Below are positions 26,224-36,788 of a stretch of DNA of 64,000 bases, one piece after another. This DNA is from Pedobacter sp. L105 (GTDB lineage Bacteria; Bacteroidota; Bacteroidia; Sphingobacteriales; Sphingobacteriaceae). The notes beneath the pieces are model-generated. The model was not told the origin of the DNA. It saw only the letters and a program-made list of their open reading frames with translations, and did no database searches. Numbering within the stretch: position 1 is the first letter of the stretch; every line of letters begins with the position of its first letter. Position numbers and translations under genes: made by a program. The DNA is taken from the NCBI RefSeq assembly GCF_009765875.1, contig NZ_LMUP01000004.1, positions 648,056 to 712,055 on the forward strand, read 5' to 3'.

Positions 26224-27555
26224 ATGTACCAACTTACCGTAGCTCCGGAGCAGGTTAATGAAATTTTAAGTGAACATGTATTAGCCGATGGATTTGACCT
26301 GACCTACGATATGGGATTAAGTCAGGGTGCCTATATTTACGATTCAAAGTATAACCGTAAGCTGCTGGATTTCTTTACTTGTTTTGCCTCTGTACCATTG
26401 GGTTACAATCATCCCAAGATGGTAAATGACGAAAATTTTAAACATAACCTGCTGCTTGCCGCTATGGCTAACCCCTCCAATTCTGATGTATACACACAGC
26501 AATATGCAGAATTCGTCAAAACTTTTGGAGCTATCGGTATCCCGTCATACCTTCCACATGCCTTTTTTATCGCAGGCGGAGGATTAGCTGTTGAAAATGG
26601 GATCAAAGTAGCGATGGACTGGAAAGTGCAGAAAAACTTTGCCAAAGGATATAAAGAAGAAAAAGGATTTAAAGTCCTTCATTTTGAAAAAGCCTTTCAT
26701 GGCAGAACAGGATATACTTTAAGCCTCACCAATACTCTGCCCGACAAAACCAAGTGGTTTGCTAAGTTTGACTGGCCAAGGGTTTCCGTACCTCAGGTAA
26801 CGTATCCATTGGATAGTGATAATCTGGCCCAAGCCATTCATACTGAAGAAGTATCGATCGCACAGATCAAAGCAGCTTTTGCGGCCAATAAGGATGATAT
26901 TTGTGCGATTATTATTGAACCGGTGCAGTCAGAAGGCGGCGACAATCATCTTAGGGAAGAGTTCCTTACTCAGCTTCGCACCATCGCAGACGAAAACGAT
27001 GCCTTTTTGATTTATGACGAAGTGCAAACAGGAGTAGGTTTAACCGGCAAATTCTGGTGCCATCAGCATTATAGTGAAAAGGCTCGTCCCGACATCCTTG
27101 CATTTGGAAAAAAAATGCAGGTATGCGGGATATTGGTAGGCAACAAGGTAGACCAGGTTGAAACCAATGTTTTCAGGGTTCCTTCAAGGATCAACTCTAC
27201 CTGGGGTGGAAATTTAGTGGATATGGTAAGGGCCACACAGATCCTGCAAATTGTAGAGGAAGATAAGTTATGCGATCACGCTGCTGAGGTTGGTCAGTAC
27301 CTAAAAGAGAACCTTGAAAGACTATCCACAAAATATGATCAGATGAGCAACGTTAGAGGTAAAGGCCTATTATGTGCGTTTGACTTCCCCAATGCAGATA
27401 TGCGCAATAAGTTTCTCAAAAAAGGATTAGAAAATGAAGTGATGTTTCTGGGTTGCGGTCCGCAGACTATTCGTTTCCGCCCTGCATTGATTATTGAAAA
27501 AGAACATATTGACAAGGGTATGGAAGTAATGAATAAAATACTGGCTGAATTATAA
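26224..27555 (+). CDS. lat: L-lysine 6-transaminase
   Basis: A 443-residue fold-type I PLP enzyme that moves the epsilon-amino group of lysine to 2-oxoglutarate, giving 2-aminoadipate 6-semialdehyde (as piperideine-6-carboxylate). The lysine epsilon-aminotransferase branch is recognisable from the start (VLADGFDLTYDMGLSQGAYIYD), FFTCFASVPLGYNHPKM, and HFEKAFHGRTGYTLSLTNT. YDEVQTGVGLTGKFW provides the cofactor Asp, and the Schiff-base Lys is within LAFGKKMQVCGI. In actinobacteria the enzyme feeds beta-lactam precursors; in Bacteroidota it is usually lysine catabolism. No semialdehyde dehydrogenase gene is adjacent. Confidence 0.93.
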   Translation: MYQLTVAPEQVNEILSEHVLADGFDLTYDMGLSQGAYIYDSKYNRKLLDFFTCFASVPLGYNHPKMVNDENFKHNLLLAAMANPSNSDVYTQQYAEFVKTFGAIGIPSYLPHAFFIAGGGLAVENGIKVAMDWKVQKNFAKGYKEEKGFKVLHFEKAFHGRTGYTLSLTNTLPDKTKWFAKFDWPRVSVPQVTYPLDSDNLAQAIHTEEVSIAQIKAAFAANKDDICAIIIEPVQSEGGDNHLREEFLTQLRTIADENDAFLIYDEVQTGVGLTGKFWCHQHYSEKARPDILAFGKKMQVCGILVGNKVDQVETNVFRVPSRINSTWGGNLVDMVRATQILQIVEEDKLCDHAAEVGQYLKENLERLSTKYDQMSNVRGKGLLCAFDFPNADMRNKFLKKGLENEVMFLGCGPQTIRFRPALIIEKEHIDKGMEVMNKILAEL

Positions 27556-27622
27556 TCTTACAAAATTCAAAATAAAAAAAAATCGTGATAGCCTCATAAC
27601 CTATTAAAGTCAATAAACACTA

Positions 27623-28027
27623 ATGAGAAACAAAAAAGTAAATATTTTCCTGGCTGTACTGGTATTTGTATTAGTGATATGGATGTTAAAGGGTACATTT
27701 TTCCAACCAGGTGCTGGTGCTTTGAAAGCTGGTTTTAAAGATGTTGCTGAATATAGAAATGAGAATAATACAGGCCCGATCCAATATGTATTCACAGCCA
27801 CTTTAAAAGACACCTTATGGTCTGAAATAGAAACCTTCGGTAATTATAAACCGCACCATAAAGGAGGAACTACCAAAGTGTATTACTTTATGGAAGGAAC
27901 ACCCGCACCAACAGAACTTAGCCCCGGAAGTACTAATTTTGCCAGCTCCTTTAATAATTCCTGTGTAGCATTATATGAAAAAACCGCTGTAGGAGATGTG
28001 ATTATCACGAAATATCCTTTTAAATAA
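27623..28027 (+). CDS. Membrane-anchored protein of unknown function
   Basis: A 134-residue protein with no family I recognise. Residues 6-25 (VNIFLAVLVFVLVIWMLKG) form an uncleaved N-terminal anchor. The remainder is an exported domain with strand-like segments (IQYVFTATLKDTLWSEI, TTKVYYFMEG, GDVIITKYPFK). A single Cys lies in NNSCVALYE. It follows lat by 67 bases in the same direction, so it may be co-expressed, but there is no functional link in the sequence. It ends at a bidirectional terminator. Confidence 0.6.
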   Translation: MRNKKVNIFLAVLVFVLVIWMLKGTFFQPGAGALKAGFKDVAEYRNENNTGPIQYVFTATLKDTLWSEIETFGNYKPHHKGGTTKVYYFMEGTPAPTELSPGSTNFASSFNNSCVALYEKTAVGDVIITKYPFK

Positions 28028-28091
28028 TAAGAAAGCCCAATAAATAATTATAATATCTGATCCACCACCTGATGGGTTGATAGAGGGGATA

Positions 28092-28132
28092 AAAATAAAG
28101 CGGTTAATCATAATGATTAGCCGCTTTATTTT
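28092..28132. terminator. Bidirectional terminator, 19-base stem
   Basis: The arms at 28092-28110 and 28114-28132 pair over 19 bases with one G:U pair, around a TAA loop. The core is AAAGCGG and its complement, with A and T tracts outside. It serves the gene ending at 28027 and the convergent TlpA-like gene. Confidence 0.88.
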
Positions 28133-28163
28133 ATGACGATCTCGCTTTAAAATGATCCTTTCT

Positions 28164-29300
28164 TTATTTGATCAACTCAGCTAATTTGGCTTGTAAAGCA
28201 TCTCCTCTTAAGTTTGTGGCTACAATCTTTCCTGTAGGATCGATCAGGAAATTCTGAGGAATGCTTTGTATACCGTACAATACGGCAACTTCATTGTTCC
28301 AGAATTTAAGATCAGATACTTCTGTCCATGTTAACCCATCTTTCGCAATAGCAGCTAACCAGTCGGCTTTTTTACCTGGCTGATCTAGTGAAACACCTAA
28401 AACTGTAAAGCCTTTATCTTTGAACTTATTATAGGCAACTAATACATTTGGATTTTCGTGACGACATGGACCACACCATGATGCCCAGAAATCTAACAAA
28501 ACATACTTACCGCGGAAGCTGGATAATTTTACCGGCTTATCATTTACATCATTTTGAGTAAAATCAGGAGCCATTACACCAACTGACGTTGAGCGTGCAG
28601 CTTCGATAGATTTAGCAAACTCCACACCAGCAGGAGAGCTGCGTAATTCAGGAGAAAGGCTTTTAAAAAGAGGATCAACGGTAGCTACATCTATCCCTCC
28701 CTGACCGCCAGACTGGGTAAGTGCCAAAAGACTAAAGTAAGAATTAGGATTAGCTTTGATAAAAGATACCTGAAGGGTTTGCATTTCGGCAGCAGCCTTG
28801 TCATATCTTGCTTGTAAGCCTGCTTTGAAAGCAGCATCTTGTTGCTTTTCTGGAGAGGCAGCAGCGTATTCTGCATTAATAGCCTTCATCTCGGTTATTG
28901 GTGCAGCAAGATATTTCATAAACTTTCCATTCTCATCATTGAGCTTTGAACCGGTAACAACCGCGTTTTTCACAGAATCCTTTGCCGTTACAGTAATCGT
29001 TGCAGGCTCAAGATATATAATTGTGTTGTCAGCAGATTTACCCAGTTTTTTTAATCCGGCTCCTGTAGGATCGATGATCACCCTTGCCATAGTTGGCCCA
29101 GTTACAGTACCTTTAAAATTAAAGTCGCCTTTGGTAATCACTGCTGAATCCAGTGTCTGACTTCCGTTCGCTGCATAACTTAAATATGCTTTTGCAGGAG
29201 CATTTAGAGTTCCTATCTTGCCATTCAGTGCAAATGCTCCTTGCTGAGCAAATACGAGTGCAGGAGAGGTTATTAATAGTGATAAAAGCAATTTTTTCAT
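28164..29300 (-). CDS. TlpA family thiol-disulfide oxidoreductase with DUF4369 N-terminal domain, exported
   Basis: A 378-residue periplasmic or envelope thioredoxin-fold protein. The signal peptide ends VFAQQ (residue about 20). The N-terminal half, about 20-220, is a DUF4369 domain typical of Bacteroidota TlpA/AhpC-fused proteins. The redoxin domain at about 240-378 has the active site WASWCGPCRHENP, with a Trp before the CxxC, and a cis-Pro segment (QSIPQNFLIDPTG). It probably reduces or oxidises envelope disulfides. Length and layout are normal for the group. It is followed by the bshB1-gpx-DUF4294 genes in the same orientation beyond 61 bases. Confidence 0.93.
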   Translation of the reverse strand: MKKLLLSLLITSPALVFAQQGAFALNGKIGTLNAPAKAYLSYAANGSQTLDSAVITKGDFNFKGTVTGPTMARVIIDPTGAGLKKLGKSADNTIIYLEPATITVTAKDSVKNAVVTGSKLNDENGKFMKYLAAPITEMKAINAEYAAASPEKQQDAAFKAGLQARYDKAAAEMQTLQVSFIKANPNSYFSLLALTQSGGQGGIDVATVDPLFKSLSPELRSSPAGVEFAKSIEAARSTSVGVMAPDFTQNDVNDKPVKLSSFRGKYVLLDFWASWCGPCRHENPNVLVAYNKFKDKGFTVLGVSLDQPGKKADWLAAIAKDGLTWTEVSDLKFWNNEVAVLYGIQSIPQNFLIDPTGKIVATNLRGDALQAKLAELIK

Positions 29301-29361
29301 TGGGTTTCAAATTTGTTGTTAAATATAAAAAATATTGGTACGACTGAAAATTAAAAACAGA

Positions 29362-30078
29362 CTATCTGAGTTCAAAAAGGTTATCTATACCCAGCAATTT
29401 ACGTGAGGTAAACCCTTCCCCATAAGTTGCGCCAATAGATTTCCCAAACTCCCTGGCACGTCCTATCATGCTATCAAAAAACTCGGGTGATGAAATATAG
29501 GTGGAAGGTTCATCCAGTTCAGGATTATAGAACTGGGTTTTAAATGCCTGTATAGATTTAATTTTTGTTTCCATATAAGGGGTAATATCTACGATCACAT
29601 CCGGCTCGATATAATAATCCTGGATATACTGCAGCAATAACCTTGGTCGCCAGGCTTCCTGTTCTACACCGTCCTGATTGGTCTTAATTTTAGATAAACC
29701 TGCTAAAAAACAGGAGTCATTGGCCAAATCTCCGGCCCTTCCATGATCGGGATGCCTGTCACGCAGAGCATTGCTCAATACAATTTCAGGCTGATATTTA
29801 CGGATCATCCTGACTACCTCCAGCTGATGCTCCTCATCATTTTTAAAAAATGCATCTTTAAACCGCAGGTTTTCACGGGCATGCAATCCTAATATCTGTG
29901 CAGAATCTGCAGCTTCGGTATCACGTGTTTCAGCAGTACCCCGGGTACCTAACTCCCCCCTTGTAAAATCGACTATGCCCACTTTTTTACCTAAGGCAAT
30001 GTGTCTTAAAATTGTTCCTGAACATCCTAACTCCGCATCATCCGGATGAACGGCCAGTACTAATATGTCTAACTTCAT
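29362..30078 (-). CDS. bshB1: Bacillithiol biosynthesis deacetylase BshB1
   Basis: A 238-residue zinc-dependent PIG-L/LmbE-type deacetylase that removes the acetyl group from GlcNAc-malate in bacillithiol synthesis. The zinc motif HPDD is at residues 11-14 in LAVHPDDAELG, and RDRHPDHGRAGDLA carries the third His ligand. The segment FTRGELGTRGTAETRDTEA and the C-terminal SIQAFKTQFYN are typical of the BshB1 group. Neighbouring glutathione peroxidase and TlpA-like genes make a thiol-redox theme plausible. bshA and bshC are not in the window. Confidence 0.93.
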   Translation of the reverse strand: MKLDILVLAVHPDDAELGCSGTILRHIALGKKVGIVDFTRGELGTRGTAETRDTEAADSAQILGLHARENLRFKDAFFKNDEEHQLEVVRMIRKYQPEIVLSNALRDRHPDHGRAGDLANDSCFLAGLSKIKTNQDGVEQEAWRPRLLLQYIQDYYIEPDVIVDITPYMETKIKSIQAFKTQFYNPELDEPSTYISSPEFFDSMIGRAREFGKSIGATYGEGFTSRKLLGIDNLFELR

Positions 30079-30173
30079 TTATATTGGTATACTTGTATAT
30101 GATTAGAAGGAACCGAAATCCCATTCTTTTGTTTTGATATTATTAGTCGTCGAACTTGGCTACAGCTAAATGC

Positions 30174-30671
30174 TTAAAGCAAACGCTGAATTTTTTTTCT
30201 GAGTTTAGTAGATGAAGGTTTGGTAAATGGAAAAAAATAATCCACCACTTCACCATCTTTATTCACCAGATATTTATGAAAGTTCCATCGTGGTGTAGAT
30301 TTGATATTTCCGTTCAGTTCTTTAGTGCTTAGAAATTTAAAGATAGGATTGGCCTGTTCGCCCCTGATCATCATCTTATTGAAAATAGGAAACTTCACGC
30401 CATAATTGAGCTCACAAAATTCATTGATAGCTTTTCCTTCCAAAGGCTCCTGCCCACCAAAATCATTGGAGGGGAAACCCAGCACTTCAAATTCTTCATC
30501 TTTCAATTCGTCCCTTAACTCCTGAAGTTCTTTTAACTGAGGTGCAAATCCGCAAGCGGAAGCAATATTTACAACCAGCAGCACTTTACCCTTATAATCT
30601 GATAACTTTTTGTCTTTTCCGTTTATTAACTTCGCCTTAAACTGGTGTATACTCCTGAGGCTTTCTCCCAT
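30174..30671 (-). CDS. Glutathione peroxidase family (thiol peroxidase)
   Basis: A 165-residue thioredoxin-fold peroxidase. The peroxidatic residue is Cys40 (not selenocysteine) in NIASACGFAPQ. FPSNDFGGQEP and WNFHKYLV supply the Gln and Trp of the catalytic triad. Bacterial Cys-type members usually depend on thioredoxin; with bshB1 next door, bacillithiol or thioredoxin could be the reductant. It sits directly after the DUF4294 gene with two bases between them, so the two are co-transcribed. Confidence 0.92.
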   Translation of the reverse strand: MGESLRSIHQFKAKLINGKDKKLSDYKGKVLLVVNIASACGFAPQLKELQELRDELKDEEFEVLGFPSNDFGGQEPLEGKAINEFCELNYGVKFPIFNKMMIRGEQANPIFKFLSTKELNGNIKSTPRWNFHKYLVNKDGEVVDYFFPFTKPSSTKLRKKIQRLL

Positions 30672-30673
30672 AT

Positions 30674-31294
30674 TTATTGTTGATAAAACCCTGAAGAACG
30701 GATAATGGATTCAATATCTCTGTCCTCTTCGGGATCATAAGTACTTTTTAAGTTATGCCCTACTACACGTGCGACAGACTGATAAAGAAATGCTTTTACA
30801 CCTCCCTGGGTTTCTTTAACAATCTGATAAGTGGTACGTCCTACCTCCCTGTCGATCAGTTTAGTCAGTATCTGCCCCTGTGTAATTGTCAGCTCTTTGA
30901 TCTGTGTTTTAAACATCAGCTTGATTTCCTCATCGCATTGTTTAATTAATTTTTTCTGTTCCTTCCGATCAGGTGTTGATGCTATATCGCGTTCCAGCTT
31001 TTCATATCTTCTTTTTGCATACAGTGCGTAAGGCATCACTTTCAGCACATTATAGCGAAGCCTGTTGAATGCAGCCTGGTCGGCAGGTGTTTTAAACATT
31101 CTCACCCCGTATATAACTACCTCATTTAAAGGTAGCCACGGAATCATTTCACCATTATCATTTGTGGATGCCACCCGGATCGTATCATTCTTTCCCCTTG
31201 CCGGGAATTTATAAGGCGCAGGATTTTCCTGAGCTTTTAGCGTCCCAGCGGTAATAATGACAATTAACAGAATAATTAACCTGTGAAATTTCAT
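30674..31294 (-). CDS. DUF4294 family exported protein
   Basis: A 206-residue Bacteroidota-specific protein with the DUF4294 domain (about residues 60-170) and a helical, charged middle (YAKRRYEKLERDIASTPDRKEQKKLI). The signal peptide ends LKAQE at about residue 22. I use the ATG at 31294, which places the signal peptide at the N-terminus; the TTG six codons upstream would precede it. Function is unknown. The glutathione peroxidase gene begins two bases downstream. It is divergent from spoT. Confidence 0.85.
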   Translation of the reverse strand: MKFHRLIILLIVIITAGTLKAQENPAPYKFPARGKNDTIRVASTNDNGEMIPWLPLNEVVIYGVRMFKTPADQAAFNRLRYNVLKVMPYALYAKRRYEKLERDIASTPDRKEQKKLIKQCDEEIKLMFKTQIKELTITQGQILTKLIDREVGRTTYQIVKETQGGVKAFLYQSVARVVGHNLKSTYDPEEDRDIESIIRSSGFYQQ

Positions 31295-31403
31295 AAATTT
31301 ATACTCCCACAAAGTTAAAGCAAATTTTATATATTAGGTTTATAACAAAAATCTAATATAACCTTAACGTTTGACAAGCAATAATTATTACGAAAATAAT
31401 ACA

Positions 31404-33611
31404 ATGAAGAGCACCCTGGTAATTGATTTAGAAGCGGAAAAACAGGAAATCCTGAAGCGATATCGCGCACTCCTGCGTGCCTGTAAGCCAACGATGCAAA
31501 AAGGGGATAAAAAAGAAATCCGGAAAGCATTTGATATGGCCCTGGAAAGCCATAAGAATATGCGCAGGAAATCCGGAGAGCCTTACATTTATCATCCTAT
31601 CGCGGTGGCCCAGATTGCTGCTGAAGAAATCGGTTTGGGAACAACATCTATTGTTTGTGCCCTCCTGCATGATGTGGTAGAAGATACAGAGATCACGCTG
31701 GAAGATATTGAAAGAGAGTTTGGGAAGAAAACAGCTAAAATTATTGATGGGCTCACTAAAATTGCAGGTGTCTTCGATTATAACAGTTCTCTACAGGCAG
31801 AAAACTTCAGAAAAATGCTGCTTACCCTGGCAGACGATGTAAGGGTGATCTTAATTAAACTGGCCGACCGCCTGCATAATATGCGGACAATGGATTTCAT
31901 GCCAAGGCATAAACAACTGAAAATTGCCTCTGAAACCATTTACCTCTATGCACCGCTGGCGCACCGTTTAGGTTTATATGCTATCAAGTCCGAACTGGAA
32001 GATCTTTCCATGAAATACCTGGAACCAGATACCTACAAGTTTATCGCTACACAGCTGAACGAAAAAAAAGCAGAGCGAAATTTGTTTGTGAAGCGATTTG
32101 TAGACCCTATTAATGAGATTTTAGCTGAACAGGGCTTTGTAGCCAATATATACGGACGACCAAAATCTATCCATTCCATCTGGAATAAGATGAAGAAAAA
32201 GAATATTCCCTTTGAAGAGGTTTATGATCTTTTTGCCATCAGGATTGTACTGGATAGCGCCCCTGAAAATGAAAAGGCCGACTGCTGGAAGGCCTATTCT
32301 ATCGTAACAGACCTTTACCGGCCTAATCCAGACAGGTTACGGGATTGGGTTTCTTCGCCAAAAGTAAATGGATACGAGTCGCTGCATACCACAGTAATGG
32401 GCCCAAAAGGACAATGGGTAGAAGTACAGATCCGCACACAGCGGATGAATGAGATTGCTGAAAAAGGTTTCGCTGCACACTGGAAGTATAAGGAATCCAG
32501 CAACGATAACGGACTGGACCAGTGGATCATGAAGGTAAGGGAAATGCTGAATAATCCTGAAGCCAACGCATTGGACTTCCTCGATGATTTTAAAATGAAC
32601 CTTTTCTCTGATGAGATCTTCATCTTTACCCCTAAAGGAGCATTGATACAACTCCCTCTTGGGGCAACAGCATTGGATTTTGCCTTTGAAATCCATACTG
32701 ACGTAGGTGCAAGGTGTATAGGTGCAAAGGTAAATCACAAACTGGTACCACTATCCTATAAATTACAGAATGGCGACCAGGTAGAGATCATCACATCCGG
32801 TAAACAGGTACCTAAGGAAGACTGGCTGAATATAGTGGTTACCGCTAAAGCCAAGTCGAAGATTAAATCCTCTTTAAAAGAAGAAAAAAGAAAGATTGCC
32901 GAACAGGGTAAAGAAACACTGGAACGTAAGCTGAAATCATTAAAGATCACTTATAATACAGATAACCTGAATAAATTAAGCTATTTCTTTAAACTGGCTT
33001 CTACACAGGAACTTTTTATCGGCGTAGCCAATGGGAAGATTGAATTAAAAGACCTGAAAGAATATCTGGCAAGTGAAAAGGAAATAGAAAACAGGGGGGC
33101 AGAAAAAACTGACGGACAGCAAATTGAAACCCTGCTGAATAAAGTAAAAGGGCCCGAATCTGATATCCTTCTGATTGGTGAAGACCTGCAAAAAATTGAT
33201 TATAACCTGGCTGCCTGCTGTAACCCTATCCCTGGTGACGATGTTTTTGGTTTTGTAACCGTAAGTGAAGGAATTAAGATCCACCGTACCAATTGCCCTA
33301 ATGCAGCACAGCTGATGGCTAACTATGGCTACCGCATCGTGAAAGCCAAATGGAACAAACAACAGGAATTAACTTTCCTTACCGGTTTGCATATTATAGG
33401 TATAGATGATGTGGGGCTGATCAATAATATTACTAAAGTAATTTCAAATGATTTTAAGGTAAATATGCGTTCTATTACCGTGGATACGGATAATGGTATT
33501 TTTGACGGGTCGATTATGATCTATGTAAACGATAAAGAACATCTGGACAACCTGATCAAAAATCTTTTAGAGGTGAAGGGTGTAACAGGGGTTACACGTT
33601 TTGATGCCTAA
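31404..33611 (+). CDS. Bifunctional (p)ppGpp synthetase/hydrolase (RelA/SpoT)
   Basis: A 735-residue long RSH enzyme controlling the stringent response. Domains in order: HD hydrolase (about 55-200), with HPIAVAQIA, ALLHDVVEDTE (His89-Asp90) and KLADRLHNMRTM, so hydrolysis should be active; the RelA/SpoT synthetase (about 240-350), with RPKSIHSIWNKM and FDLFAIRI; TGS (about 395-460); a helical and conserved-cysteine region (AACCNPIPGDDVFGFV); and an ACT domain at the C-terminus. The start is the ATG at 31404 rather than a TTG eleven codons earlier. fur follows after 62 bases. Single RSH enzymes of this type are usual in Bacteroidota. Confidence 0.95.
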   Translation: MKSTLVIDLEAEKQEILKRYRALLRACKPTMQKGDKKEIRKAFDMALESHKNMRRKSGEPYIYHPIAVAQIAAEEIGLGTTSIVCALLHDVVEDTEITLEDIEREFGKKTAKIIDGLTKIAGVFDYNSSLQAENFRKMLLTLADDVRVILIKLADRLHNMRTMDFMPRHKQLKIASETIYLYAPLAHRLGLYAIKSELEDLSMKYLEPDTYKFIATQLNEKKAERNLFVKRFVDPINEILAEQGFVANIYGRPKSIHSIWNKMKKKNIPFEEVYDLFAIRIVLDSAPENEKADCWKAYSIVTDLYRPNPDRLRDWVSSPKVNGYESLHTTVMGPKGQWVEVQIRTQRMNEIAEKGFAAHWKYKESSNDNGLDQWIMKVREMLNNPEANALDFLDDFKMNLFSDEIFIFTPKGALIQLPLGATALDFAFEIHTDVGARCIGAKVNHKLVPLSYKLQNGDQVEIITSGKQVPKEDWLNIVVTAKAKSKIKSSLKEEKRKIAEQGKETLERKLKSLKITYNTDNLNKLSYFFKLASTQELFIGVANGKIELKDLKEYLASEKEIENRGAEKTDGQQIETLLNKVKGPESDILLIGEDLQKIDYNLAACCNPIPGDDVFGFVTVSEGIKIHRTNCPNAAQLMANYGYRIVKAKWNKQQELTFLTGLHIIGIDDVGLINNITKVISNDFKVNMRSITVDTDNGIFDGSIMIYVNDKEHLDNLIKNLLEVKGVTGVTRFDA

Positions 33612-33648
33612 AAAATTGAATAAATCATACAGTTCTATAAAAAATTGA

Positions 33649-33656
33649 TACCTTTG
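33649..33656 (+). promoter_or_regulatory. -7 promoter box of the fur-like gene, with AAAGGAG Shine-Dalgarno just after
   Basis: TACCTTTG matches TAnnTTTG. AAAGGAG at 33657-33663 lies ten bases before the ATG at 33674, an unusually clear Shine-Dalgarno for this phylum. Confidence 0.5.
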
Positions 33657-33673
33657 AAAGGAGTTTTAAAACT

Positions 33674-34162
33674 ATGTCTACACACCATAACAGCGAGCTG
33701 GTTAGAAAAATATTTGAAGCCTATCTCGAAAATAAAAGTCTGAGAAAAACGCCTGAGCGTTTTGCGATCTTAGAAGAAATCTATTCCAGAGATGATCATT
33801 TTGATGTAGAAACCCTCTACATTCATATGAAAAATCAGAAATACAGGGTGAGCAGAGCTACAGTATACAATACTTTAGAGCTTTTAGTTTCCTGTGACCT
33901 GGTTACCAAACATCAGTTTGGTAAGAATATGGCTCAATTCGAAAAATCTTACGGTTACCATCAGCACGATCATATTATTTGTATCGACTGTGGTAAGGTA
34001 GTTGAATTCTGTGATCCCCGTATCCATCAGATTCAGACTATGGTAGGAGATTTATTGAAATTTGACATTAAACATCACTCTTTAAATTTGTATGGCAGCT
34101 GTTTTGACTGCTCAGCCAAAGCTACCATCAAGCATAAAGAGGACATCAAACATGCAAGTTAA
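33674..34162 (+). CDS. Fur family transcriptional regulator
   Basis: A 162-residue metalloregulator. The winged helix is at about 10-90 (RKTPERFAILEEIYSRDDHFDVETLYIHMKNQKYRVSRATVYNTLELL), and the dimerisation and metal-binding domain follows. YHQHDHIICIDCGKVVEF contains the His cluster and first CxxC; GSCFDCSAK supplies the second CxxC of the structural zinc site. Whether it senses iron, peroxide or another metal cannot be settled; the family position between RSH and purA suggests a general housekeeping Fur. Length is normal. Confidence 0.92.
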   Translation: MSTHHNSELVRKIFEAYLENKSLRKTPERFAILEEIYSRDDHFDVETLYIHMKNQKYRVSRATVYNTLELLVSCDLVTKHQFGKNMAQFEKSYGYHQHDHIICIDCGKVVEFCDPRIHQIQTMVGDLLKFDIKHHSLNLYGSCFDCSAKATIKHKEDIKHAS

Positions 34163-34200
34163 CAACAAACACAATTATAATCTTTTCTTAAATTAAATAA

Positions 34201-35478
<1,278 letters not shown>

Positions 35479-35495
35479 GAACTTATAATTCTAGA

Positions 35496-35522
35496 AAAAA
35501 GGCGGCCCAGTGCCGCCTTTTT
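35496..35522 (+). terminator. purA terminator
   Basis: AAAAAGGCGGC pairs with GCCGCCTTTTT around a CCAGT loop. Confidence 0.9.
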
Positions 35523-35534
35523 CATTAACCAGAA

Positions 35535-36788
35535 ATGAATACACAGGAATTAATTTTATTTAAGCAGAAAGCACTGTTATGGGCAAACCAATTTCCTATA
35601 TGCTGCTGCTTTGATTCCAATGAATACACTGACCCTTATTCAAATTATGATTTCCTTCTTGCTGCCGGAGCTCAGCATCAGCTGAATCTTACTGCCGGTA
35701 ACGCTTTTAAGGCATTAAAAGACTTTTATGACCTCCACCAGTCATGGATTTTCGGCTTATTGGGCTACGACCTTAAGAATGAACTGGAAGAACTCACTTC
35801 CGCAAAAGAAAACACACTTGATTTCCCCGATCTTTTTTTCTTTGTACCAGAATATCTTGTGGCCATCAAAGATGGCTTTATAACAGTTATTATTGGCCCT
35901 GCAGACTTAGGAGAAACTATTAACCAGCTTACACTTCCATCACTTACCCCAACAGTTGTACCTCATGTCAAGCCCAGATTAGATAAAGCTATCTATCTGG
36001 ATAAAGTAGAAAAATTAAGGGCTGCCATTGCAAAAGGGGATATTTATGAAGTGAATTTTTGCCAGGAATTTTTTGCAGAAAATGCAATTATAGATCCGTA
36101 CCAGGTTTACCTCCATTTAAATGCATTATCTCCTGTCCCATTCTCAGGCTTCTTTAAGATAGAAGATCAGTATATTCTTTCGGCAAGCCCTGAAAGATTT
36201 TTAGGCAAAAGGGGCAACAAATTATTTTCACAGCCTATTAAGGGTACAGCTAAACGAAGCTCCGATCAACTGGAAGATGAACTGATCAGAACCGCCCTGA
36301 AAAATAATCTCAAGGAACAGGCGGAAAATGTAATGATCGTAGACCTGGTAAGAAATGATCTGACGAAAAGCGCTTTAAGAGGCACCGTTAAGGTAGAGGA
36401 ATTGTTTGGTATCTATACCTTCCCTCAGGTTCACCAAATGATCTCTACAGTAAGCTGTATAATTGATCCGCTCCTTCATCCAGTAGATGCGGTAAGAAAT
36501 ACTTTTCCAATGGGATCCATGACCGGAGCACCCAAATTACGTGCGATGGAATTGATAGAAGAACAGGAATTGAGCAGAAGGGGCGTCTACTCCGGAGCAC
36601 TAGGGTACTTCGCTCCTAATGGTGATTTCGATTTCAATGTAGTGATCAGGAGTATACTTTATAACAAAACCAGGCGATACTTGTCCTTTCAGGTAGGAGG
36701 GGCTATTACTTTCGCCTCAACTGCCGAAGCAGAATATGATGAGTGCATGCTGAAAGCATCAGCGATGATTAAAACGCTGAAAGCTTAG
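35535..36788 (+). CDS. pabB: Aminodeoxychorismate synthase component I
   Basis: A 417-residue chorismate-utilising enzyme. It makes 4-amino-4-deoxychorismate from chorismate and ammonia for folate. The C-terminal chorismate-binding domain contains KGDIYEVNFCQEF, LSASPERFL, PIKGTAKRSSDQLEDELIRTALKN and VIVDLVRNDLTKSALRGTV, and TGAPKLRAMELIEEQELSRRGVYSG near the end. The KGTAKR Lys is the usual PabB marker, contrasted with anthranilate synthase. It is shorter than E. coli PabB, mainly in the N-terminal domain. The last four bases overlap plsY on the other strand. Confidence 0.93.
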   Translation: MNTQELILFKQKALLWANQFPICCCFDSNEYTDPYSNYDFLLAAGAQHQLNLTAGNAFKALKDFYDLHQSWIFGLLGYDLKNELEELTSAKENTLDFPDLFFFVPEYLVAIKDGFITVIIGPADLGETINQLTLPSLTPTVVPHVKPRLDKAIYLDKVEKLRAAIAKGDIYEVNFCQEFFAENAIIDPYQVYLHLNALSPVPFSGFFKIEDQYILSASPERFLGKRGNKLFSQPIKGTAKRSSDQLEDELIRTALKNNLKEQAENVMIVDLVRNDLTKSALRGTVKVEELFGIYTFPQVHQMISTVSCIIDPLLHPVDAVRNTFPMGSMTGAPKLRAMELIEEQELSRRGVYSGALGYFAPNGDFDFNVVIRSILYNKTRRYLSFQVGGAITFASTAEAEYDECMLKASAMIKTLKA

